From positions 666,951 through 730,950 of the forward strand of contig NZ_JH806632.1 in NCBI RefSeq assembly GCF_000295095.1: a stretch of DNA of 64,000 nt, written 5' to 3'. Under the pieces are notes generated by a model, which was not told the origin of the DNA, searched no databases, and saw only the letters and a program-made list of their open reading frames with translations. This document shows positions 45,885 to 52,957 of this stretch, piece after piece. Both the position numbers and the translations under genes were made by a program. The DNA comes from Actinomyces timonensis DSM 23838 (lineage in GTDB: Bacteria; Actinomycetota; Actinomycetes; Actinomycetales; Actinomycetaceae). Position 1 is the first letter of the stretch. Every line of letters begins with the position of its first letter.

Positions 45885-48449
45885 ATGAATCGTGTCGCCT
45901 GGCGCTCCATCCGCGCCCATGCCAAGCAGTTCATCCTCACCGCCCTCGCGGTCGTCCTGGGGGTCACGTTCCTGTCCGGCACCCTGGCGCTGCGCGGGGT
46001 CCTCTCCGAGACGTTCTCAGCGTTGACCTCCTCCACCGCGACAGCGGATCTCTATGTCATCGGGCCGAGCGTCGCCGCGCAATCGGGCTCCTCAGGGTCG
46101 CTCAGCCAGCCCATCGACGCCTCCCTCGAGCAGACCGTGGCCGGCGTCGACGGGGTCCGCTCCGCACACGCCTCCGTGTCGATGAACGGCGTCCTCGTGG
46201 GCTCCGACGACGCCCCCGTCACCTCCACGGGCGCGCCCACCGTGGTGTTCCCCCTGTTCGCCGACGACGACGGAGTGCGCCTCGTCTCCGGCACCCGTCC
46301 CTCTGCCGAGGGCGAGATCGCCCTGGAGTCGAACGCGCTCAAGCGCTCCGGCCTGGCCGTGGGGGACACGACGACACTCGTCCTGTCGGGCACCCCGCAC
46401 ACGGTGACCGTCGTCGGCGAGATCAGCTACGGGACCTCCATGGCGGGGGCGACCGTCATCGCCGCGTCCCCGGACTGGCTCACCCCCCTGGCCTCCCCCG
46501 ATGGGAAGGCGACCGCCATCGAGGCCCACCTCGCCGACGGCGCCGACACGGCCACGGTCAAGCAGGCCATCGCCGAGAAGATGCCCGAGGGCGTCCGGGT
46601 CCAGACCCGCGCGGAGTACCTGGACGACATCAACTCCTCCATCGAGAAGATCCTCGGCTACGTGCAGACCTTCCTCATGGTCTTCGTGGTCCTGGCGATG
46701 TTCGTCGGCTCCTTCATCATCATGAACACCTTCTCCATGAGCGTGCGCCAGCGCATCAAGGAGTTCGCGCTCATGCGCGCCATCGGGGCCTCGCCCGCCT
46801 CCGTTTTCCGCATCGTCATCCTCCAGGCGCTCGCCGTCGGCGTCGTGGGCTCCGCGCTGGGAGTACTCGGCGGCGCAGGGCTGACCAAGGGGATCGTGGC
46901 ACTCCTGGAGTCCGTCGGCATGCCACTGCCCGCCGGAGTGCCGATGACCAGCAGCGTCATCACCACATCGATCATCGTGGGCGTGCTGGTCACCGTCATC
47001 GGAGCCCTGCTGCCCGCCCGGGAGGCCGCCCTCGTCGCGCCTGTGGAGGCCATGCGGGGCGTGTCCGGCGCGCGTGAGAAGTCGCTCGTGCTGCGCGGCT
47101 CGATCGGGATGCTCCTGGCAGCGGCGGGCGCGGCGGGCGTCATCGCCGCATGGGCGTCCGCTGGCCTCTCCCACCGGACCGCCGCGCTCGGGGCGGGCGC
47201 GGGGGCCCTGATCATCGGCCTGCTCATCGCCTCGCCGGTGCTCTCGCGCCCCATCGTGGCGCTCATCGGGCTGCCGCTTCGGCTCATCCGGCCCGGCGGG
47301 CGCCTGGCGGCGCGCAACATCGTGCACAACCCGCGCCGCACGGCCGCGACCTCCGCCGCCCTGCTCATCGGCATGAGCCTCGTGTGCGCTGGCGCCACCA
47401 TCGCCGCCTCGATGCGTCACTCCATCACCTCGATCGTCAACGACTCCCTGCACGCCGACTTCATGGTGCAGCCCGCCTCGTCGTCGACGGACATCCATCT
47501 CTCCCCCGAGATGGTCTCCCAGATCCAGGGCATCGACGGCGTGGCCTCGACCACCGGCTTCACCGCCTACCTCGTGCAGACCACGAAGGCCGACGGCACG
47601 CAGGGCTCCGGCTTTCTCGACGTCGTCGATCCCGCCGCCTACCAGGCCGCCTACGACCCGAACATGGTCAGCGGTTCCTTCACGGATATGGACGCCGACC
47701 ACGTCATCGCCTTCGAGAGCTCCGGCTTCAAGGTCGGGGACACGGTGACGCTCACTGGGAGCAATGGCAGCCGCGAGGTGACGGTCGCCGGCGTCTCCAA
47801 CACCCAGGGCACCTCGGGAACACTCTGGTCGACACCGGAGGTGGCGGCCGCCGTCGGGTCCATCTCCAGTCCGGCTCCGACCCAGGCGGACCAGGTGCTG
47901 GCCAGCCCCTTCGGCATGTTCGTCACTCTGGAGAAAGGGACGGATGCCTCGGCGGTCAAGGACCAGATCAAGGAGATCGTCAAGCCGACCTACGTTTACC
48001 AGGTCCAGAACGCCGACGAGATCTCCGACGCCGCCGGGCAGCAGGCCACGCGGATGCTCGCCATCCTCTACGCCCTGCTGGGCCTGTCGATCGTCATCGC
48101 GATCCTGGGCATCGTCAACACGCTCGTGCTCTCGGTGGCCGAGAGGACCCGCGAGATCGGGCTCATGCGGGCGATCGGCCTGGGTAAGACGCAGCTGGCC
48201 TCGGAGATCGTCGTCGAATCGGTGCTCACGGCGCTCTACGGCACAATCCTGGGCGGCGCCACCGGAGTGCTCCTGGCGGGGGCGCTGCGCGCGACCCTGG
48301 AGAAGCAGGGGCTCACCGAGCTCGTCATCCCGTGGGGCCAGCTCGTGGCGATGATGGTGGTGGCCGCCGTGGTGGGCGTCATCGCAGCCGTGTGGCCCGC
48401 GCTGCGGGCCTCGCGCATGCCCGTCCTGGAGGCCATCGCCACCGAGTAG
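45885..48449 (+). CDS. FtsX-like ABC transporter permease
   Basis: Membrane component of 854 residues: N-terminal helix QFILTALAVVLGVTFLSGTLAL-type segment, MacB periplasmic core domain (about 45-240), FtsX domain 1 with four helices and a coupling motif EFALMRAIGASPASVFRIV, a second extracytoplasmic domain and FtsX domain 2 with EIGLMRAIGLGKTQLASEIV. Both halves carry the E-x-x-L-M-R-A-I-G signature. The gene ends ACCGAGTAG and its last codon and stop begin an 11-base tandem repeat. Cargo is unknown; partners are usually antimicrobial peptides, lipids or siderophores. Confidence 0.92.
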   Translation: MNRVAWRSIRAHAKQFILTALAVVLGVTFLSGTLALRGVLSETFSALTSSTATADLYVIGPSVAAQSGSSGSLSQPIDASLEQTVAGVDGVRSAHASVSMNGVLVGSDDAPVTSTGAPTVVFPLFADDDGVRLVSGTRPSAEGEIALESNALKRSGLAVGDTTTLVLSGTPHTVTVVGEISYGTSMAGATVIAASPDWLTPLASPDGKATAIEAHLADGADTATVKQAIAEKMPEGVRVQTRAEYLDDINSSIEKILGYVQTFLMVFVVLAMFVGSFIIMNTFSMSVRQRIKEFALMRAIGASPASVFRIVILQALAVGVVGSALGVLGGAGLTKGIVALLESVGMPLPAGVPMTSSVITTSIIVGVLVTVIGALLPAREAALVAPVEAMRGVSGAREKSLVLRGSIGMLLAAAGAAGVIAAWASAGLSHRTAALGAGAGALIIGLLIASPVLSRPIVALIGLPLRLIRPGGRLAARNIVHNPRRTAATSAALLIGMSLVCAGATIAASMRHSITSIVNDSLHADFMVQPASSSTDIHLSPEMVSQIQGIDGVASTTGFTAYLVQTTKADGTQGSGFLDVVDPAAYQAAYDPNMVSGSFTDMDADHVIAFESSGFKVGDTVTLTGSNGSREVTVAGVSNTQGTSGTLWSTPEVAAAVGSISSPAPTQADQVLASPFGMFVTLEKGTDASAVKDQIKEIVKPTYVYQVQNADEISDAAGQQATRMLAILYALLGLSIVIAILGIVNTLVLSVAERTREIGLMRAIGLGKTQLASEIVVESVLTALYGTILGGATGVLLAGALRATLEKQGLTELVIPWGQLVAMMVVAAVVGVIAAVWPALRASRMPVLEAIATE

Positions 48450-48498
48450 GCGCCGAGTAGGCGCCGAGTAGGCGCCGAGTAGGCGCCGAGTAGGCGCC
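48444..48498 (+). repeat. Five-copy 11-base tandem repeat starting in a stop codon
   Basis: GAGTAGGCGCC is repeated five times without change. The first copy contains the last Glu codon and TAG stop of the FtsX-like permease. Because 11 is not a multiple of three, the following copies place TAG in all three forward frames. Confidence 0.95.
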
Positions 48499-48525
48499 GG
48501 ACATCCATAGCCTCCCCCTATTTCC

Positions 48526-48624
48526 GAGACCGGGCGAACAGCACCGCGAGATTGCGAATTACTGGAGAGTTCCAGATCTCGCGGTGCTGTTCGCCCGGTC
48601 TCGCCGTGCTGATCGCCCAGTCTC
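48526..48624. repeat. Dispersed palindromic repeat, family A copy 3 (complete)
   Basis: Perfect 27-base arms (48526-48552, starting GAGACCGGGCGAACAGCACC, and 48576-48602) surround 23 bases that include the smaller hairpin CTGGA-GAG-TTCCAG. A further half unit (GCCGTGCTGATCGCCCAGTC) continues to 48624. It lies between converging genes, and the minus-strand gene reads through it for its last 24 or so codons. Confidence 0.88.
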
Positions 48625-49482
48625 GGCGCAGAGTATGCGAATATCTCCGTCTGTCGAGATAGTCAATAGATCCGGAAAACGATTCGGAGGGAGAAGCCTG
48701 ATAACCGCGCGCCCGCGGCATGCATGAGCGAGAGCGGCCCTCGTGGCTTCGATCACGGCATCTCCAAGTCTCGGCGAGAGCGGCTCAGGACCGCGGTCAT
48801 CAAGAAGCATGACATCAACACCGCGCTCACGGGCACTTCGCGCCTCGTCGACGACTGATGTCCCTGAGAAGAACGGAGCGCGGCGCTCGTCGCGCAACTC
48901 AGCCTCCAAGAGACGGGCCCGAACCCTGAGTTCTTCCGTTAGCGCGGCCCCTTCTGCAATCTCATTCAAGATGGGAGCAGTTCTTGTCCGGACGGAATCC
49001 ATCACTGCGCGCAGGAGATCCTGGCTCTCTCGCTGGGCACGCCATCGTGCGGAGATAGCAGCGCTCGCAGACTGCGCTCGCGCGGTACGCGCGGTCAGCC
49101 GGAGAGACACCGCGACCATGAGATGCCAGATGCACAAGATCACGAACTGGCCGATCAGCAGCAACATGGGAGTCCACAACCCATTTCCGGTAACGCAGGC
49201 CCAGAAGAAGGTGACGAACGACAAGAGCAGCAACAGCGCCCAGGCGAAGCCAGGACGGCGCCGCACCAGGAGACAGCAGGCCAAGGTAGTCGCGACTCCG
49301 AACGACCAGCTCGCATAGCCGGGCCAGCCTTCGAAGGCAATGAGCGACATGGTGAGAGCATGGGCCCCAACCCCCAGGACAACAACTAAAACACCGATTC
49401 CATCAGGAAGTCGAGAACCGGCCCAACGATGCACGAGTAGAGCGGCGGCCAGCATATCCAAAGCCAATGCGGCGACCACCAA
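48559..49482 (-). pseudogene. Sensor-kinase-like membrane protein, truncated at both ends
   Basis: Frame of 307 codons with five or so helices (for example GYASWSFGVATTLACCLLV and FAWALLLLLSFVTFFWACV), a coiled region and a cytoplasmic segment ILNEIAEGAALTEELRVRARLLEAELRD, reminiscent of the transmembrane plus dimerisation part of actinobacterial sensor kinases. No intact ATPase motifs are seen. It begins right at the ISL3-type element boundary (49484) with TTG as the only possible start, so its 5' part is missing. Its last 24 or so codons (from TGRSARRDRANSTAR) are repeat family A. It is most likely a remnant. Confidence 0.6.
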
Positions 49483-49483
49483 A

Positions 49484-50951
49484 GGGGCTCTTCGTAGTTG
49501 GGGGTGTAGTCGGGGGTGTCGGCGTGGCGCTGGCGGAATGGGGTCGGGGCCTTCCGATGATGGGAGTTGTCACGCTGCCCATCTGGAAGACCCCGACATG
49601 GACCACGCTACCCTCGACAGTCCTGATCTGACTGTCTTCTGCGGTCTTGACGAGCTCGGCCTTGAGGCGGTGGGACAGCGGGTGGAGGCCGGGCGGGCGC
49701 TGATCGCCTGCCGGATAGTCGATGACGATGACTGGTGCCATCGCTGCGGCTGCCAGGGGCGCCCCCGGGACACCGTGACGCGGCGCCTGGCCCACGAGCC
49801 GCTGGGATGGAGGCCCACCGCTTTGGTGGTCACCGTGCGCCGCTACCGGTGCCAGGGGTGCGGCCATGTGTGGCGCCAGGACATGAGCGCCGCGGCCCGC
49901 CCCCGCGCGAGGCTGTCGCGGCGCGCGCTGCGCTGGGGCCTGGAGGGCCTGGTCGTGGCGCACCTGTCCATGAGTCGTATCGCCCAGGCCCTGGGGGTGT
50001 CATGGGCCACCGCCAACGCCGCTGTCCTGGCCGAGGGGCGCCGCGCCCTGATCGACGACCCATCCCGCTTCGAGGGCGTGTCCGCGATCGGCGTGGACGA
50101 TTCCCCCGCGCGCTTCGCTCTCAAGCGGGAGGCGCCCCCTCTGTCTGGCGCCACACCCGGCGCGGCGACAAATACGTCACCGTCATCATCGACCTGACCC
50201 CCGTGAAGGAGGGCACCGGTGCGGCCAGGCTGCTGGATATGATCGAGGGCCGCTCCAAGAGCGCGCTGAAGGCCTGGCTCGCCGGACGCCCCGAGCAATG
50301 GCGCCAAGGCATCGAAGTCGCCGCGATGGACGGGTTCACCGGATACAAGACCGCCGCCAGCGAGGAGCTGCCCACCGCCACGGCGGTGATGGACCCCTTC
50401 CACGTCGTCCACCTGGCCGCCGACGCCCTGGACCGGTGCCGCCAGAGGGTCCAACAGGCCACCACCGGGCATCGGGGCAGGGCGGGCGACCCGCTCTTCT
50501 CGGCCAAAAGAACCCTGCGCACCGGGAACGATCTGCTCACCGTCAAGCAGCGCGAGCGCCTCGAGGCCCTGCTCGCGCGTGACGAGCATGTCGAGGTGGA
50601 GGTCACCTGGGCGGTCTACCACAAGACGATCAGCGCCTACCGCCACCCCGACCGGCGCACCGGGCGCCGCATCATGGCCGGGCTCATCGAGGCCATCGGG
50701 AGAGGAGTCCCCGGCCCTGTGGCCGAGGTCGCCGCCCTGGGCAGGACTCTGACCAGGAGAACCGACGACATCCTGGCCTACTTCGATCGCCCGGGGACCT
50801 CCAACGGCCCCACCGAGGCCACGGGCGGCAGGCTAGAGCACCTACGTGGCATCGCCCTGGGCTTCCGCAACCTCACCCACTGCACCACCCGCAGCCTCCT
50901 AGAAGCAGGCGGATTCAGACCCCGACCACACCCTCAAATGTGAAGAGCCCC
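49484..50951 (+). mobile_element. ISL3-type insertion sequence (1468 bp)
   Basis: Ends GGGGCTCTTC are inverted; over 32 bases the two ends match at 27 positions and share GGGTGT and GTCGGGG inside. GGCTCTTC-type ends and the encoded transposase fit the ISL3 family, which normally makes 8-base target duplications. The flanks CCACCAAA (left) and TTTCTGTT (right) are not duplicates, so the element marks a recombination or deletion junction. Genes on both sides are truncated at its borders. Confidence 0.85.
49598..50943 (+). pseudogene. ISL3-family transposase, frameshifted
   Basis: The N-terminal half is in one frame (49598 to about 50150): zinc-binding CHRCGC and CQGCGHVWR, a helix-turn-helix MSRIAQALGVSWATANAAV and the first catalytic GVDD. 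The C-terminal half is in another frame (about 50140-50943): VWRHTRRGDKYVTVIIDLTP, MDGFTGYKT with the second Asp, and GPTEATGGRLEHLRG with the Glu. Between GVDD and VWRH about 41 extra bases replace roughly one codon, shifting the frame. The element therefore cannot make an intact transposase by normal translation. Confidence 0.88.
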
Positions 50952-51863
50952 TTTCTGTTTTATCGATCCCCCCTTCCCTCCTTTGTACTCTGCAACAACA
51001 ATCCGACTCCCGTCAGCACTCAAAGCCAGCCCGTCGATATGGTAAATTCCCGGCCCACGATCAGCATTGGAGCGAAACATCGGCGGAATCCAGTAATTGT
51101 CCTTCCACAAATATATCTCACCGCCACGTTCCCCCAGATGCTCCACCAAATGGATCGCGGAACCGACCTGTCTCGACATCTCTCTTGAATTTGAGATCGC
51201 CTTCGAAACCGTTTCCATTTGATCAATCGCGAGCTTAAGAAATATGGGATGCAACGATCTACCCACCAAGCGCCCAGCGACCCCAGCCCAGCCTTTCGCC
51301 TCCATCTTTTTTGACATGAAATTGTACGCATTTAGATATGGGCCCACTGCCTCGCGATACATATCCTCCGCTTTCCGAGCGTAATCCTCTCGAATATTAT
51401 TTCGACGTTCAACAAGAGATACTAGTTCCTGCTCTCCCTTTTTCGCTATTATTTCGTGTACCTCCACGCCGCGCAGTGCCGCTTCGCCCAGATTGGCCGT
51501 CACCCCTGCATTGCCGGTACCGTCAGCATCAGCTGCCGCCGCCACGGCGGTGGCAGCCATCGCAGCGCTTCCCGCCGCGCCTTTCCCAGAAGCGCCAGCA
51601 CCCGAGGCAAGGAATCTCGCGAAGGCGTGGGCATGTGGCGCGAACTCCGCGAGGGCCTCGTGGGCGCGCTCCAACTCCCGCCGGGAGTCGGCCACTGCCT
51701 GCAACGCCGAGGCGCCCTCCGTTGTCTTTGTTTGGATCCCAGACAGAGCGGACCCGCTCCTCGACATCTCCGCGCGAAAGCCGTCAACTTTGCTCAGCGT
51801 TCCCTTGCCCTGATCGCCGAGCGCTATCACTGCCCGAGCCAGAGCCATCAATTGCGAGCTCAT
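50934..51863 (-). pseudogene. LXG-like polymorphic toxin with nuclease-fold tip, cut by the IS
   Basis: Residues 1-80 are helical (SSQLMALARAVIALGDQGKG onward), like N-terminal domains of type VII secreted polymorphic toxins. A Gly/Ala linker (about 86-115) and a second helical segment follow, with EIIAKKGEQELVSLVERRNN. The last 60 residues, IYHIDGLALSADGSRIVVAEYKGGKG, place D277 and E292-x-K294 in a PD-(D/E)xK-like nuclease core (sequence split here only for length: IYHIDGLALSADG then SRIVVAEYKGGKG). Residue 304 is the last native one; five residues and the stop come from the IS end. Its start overlaps the upstream gene (ATGA). The 3' half is AT-rich (about 42% G+C at 51181-51240). No immunity gene remains. 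Confidence 0.65.
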
Positions 51864-52195
51864 GAGCGTCGCCGGTTCTCGGCAGCTTCACGCTCGGCAG
51901 TTGCGGCCGCCTCGGCCTTCTCCCCCAGCTCGCGGGCCAGGGCCTCGGCATGGCCCGCCGCCTCGTGGGTGCTCTTTGCCGCCTCTCTCAACCCTGAGGA
52001 AAAGCGGTCGATACTCCCCTGCAAGTGGGCCTCAACGCCTGTCGCGCTCCCTCCAACCACCCGCGACGTCGACGCCGACAGGCGCGCCGCCGCGCTGGCC
52101 ATCCCCTCCATCTCCTGAGCCCTGGCCCTGAGACGCTTCGCCTCCCCCTCCGCGATCTCCTGCTCGTGGCGCAAGCGCGCCGACTCAGTGGCCAC
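51860..52195 (-). CDS. Small helical protein of the toxin operon (Lap2-like)
   Basis: Protein of 111 residues, almost entirely helical and charged: ARLRHEQEIAEGEAKRLRAR then a middle part with VVGGSATGVEAHLQGSIDRF and a coiled C-terminus AEAAATAEREAAENRRRS. No Cys, signal peptide or membrane segment. GTG 52195 follows GAGGG at 5 bases. It overlaps the toxin start by ATGA and begins 7 bases after the upstream gene, so the three are translated together. Size, position and helicity match LXG-associated targeting proteins of Gram-positive type VII systems; homology is not demonstrated. Confidence 0.6.
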   Translation of the reverse strand: MATESARLRHEQEIAEGEAKRLRARAQEMEGMASAAARLSASTSRVVGGSATGVEAHLQGSIDRFSSGLREAAKSTHEAAGHAEALARELGEKAEAAATAEREAAENRRRS

Positions 52196-52202
52196 AAGGC
52201 CC

Positions 52203-52463
52203 TCACAAAGAAGCTGAGTACTGGTTGGCCACCTGGGTGACCTTGGCCAGGGCGGCTGTCGCGTCGTGCACCTTGCGCTTGGCGTCCTCAATCGAGGAGA
52301 TCATCTGCTTGTCCTTGCCCTGCGAAGAACCGGAGATCGTAGCCTCAATGTCCGCGGCCTGCCGTGAGAAGGTCTGGTCGAATTGCGCAAGGCTCTGCCC
52401 CGTCTGCCTGGCGGAGGCTCCGAGGGCGACGATCTGCTGCTTGAGTTGCTGGAGCTGGGACAC
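52203..52463 (-). CDS. Small WXG100-like helical protein of the toxin operon (Lap1-like)
   Basis: Protein of 86 residues: two helices (SQLQQLKQQIVALGASARQT and IEDAKRKVHDATAALAKVTQ) separated by an IEATISGSSQGKDK turn. The size and helical-hairpin layout match ESAT-6/WXG100-like proteins, but no W-x-G is present at the turn. GTG 52463 has AGGAGG at 5 bases, the best ribosome site of the operon. It is first of three genes leading into the truncated toxin. A type VII secretion chaperone or co-substrate role is inferred. Confidence 0.6.
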   Translation of the reverse strand: MSQLQQLKQQIVALGASARQTGQSLAQFDQTFSRQAADIEATISGSSQGKDKQMISSIEDAKRKVHDATAALAKVTQVANQYSASL

Positions 52464-52614
52464 TGCTGCCTCCTAGAATCGCGGGCGGCGCACGAGGAGT
52501 GCCGCCGGTGAGGGACAGTTTAGATGCGCTCATCAGCGACAACATGTACCAATTCTTAGGCTTCCGCACCGTCGCGCCTCTTCCGCATCGTGTCGTCATC
52601 GACGGGTGCCGTTA

Positions 52615-52689
52615 GCACTGCTGGTTGGGTTCAGCACCTTGGGGTGCGTTCTCACCGCAACCCGAGGTGCTTACCGCAACCGGCGGTGC
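52615..52689. repeat. Dispersed repeat, family B copy 3 (diverged)
   Basis: GCACTGCTGGTTGG (52615-52628), AGCACCTTGGGGTGCG and a right arm GCAACCGGCGGTGC (52676-52689) follow the order of copies 1 and 2 with more substitutions. Two further units with CACCGGTGCAGAA follow at about 52700-52715. Confidence 0.7.
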
Positions 52690-52832
52690 AGAATGTCGCC
52701 ACCGGTGCAGAACGCCGCCGTCGGTGCCAGGCGCACCCAACACCGCCACCTCCCCCGGCCCGCCCAGACCACTCCAGGACATCTGCGACACAAACACTGT
52801 CTCAGACGTCCTGACGCATCACAGTGATTGAC

Positions 52833-52904
52833 GAGACCGGCAACTCCGAACCGGTCTCGCGGTGCTGTTCGCCCGGTCTCGCCGTGCTGATCGCCCGGTC
52901 TCGC
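52833..52904. repeat. Dispersed repeat, family A copy 4
   Basis: A small hairpin GAGACCGG-CAACTCCGAA-CCGGTCTC is followed by two tandem inverted-orientation units, GCGGTGCTGTTCGCCCGGTC and GCCGTGCTGATCGCCCGGTC. It lies 54 bases upstream of the ABC exporter start. Confidence 0.82.
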
Positions 52905-52957
52905 TCAGAGGGGAGGGCGGGGGTTGAGGACAGCGCGACAGATAGGCTCGGGGGATC

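Larger units (their letters stand above)
52464..52957. other. Divergent spacer between the toxin operon and the ABC exporter
   Basis: This 494-base region contains family B copy 3 (52615-52689), family A copy 4 (52833-52904) and the AT-richer region before 52560 that should carry the toxin operon promoter. Open frames here consist of repeat sequence. Confidence 0.6.
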
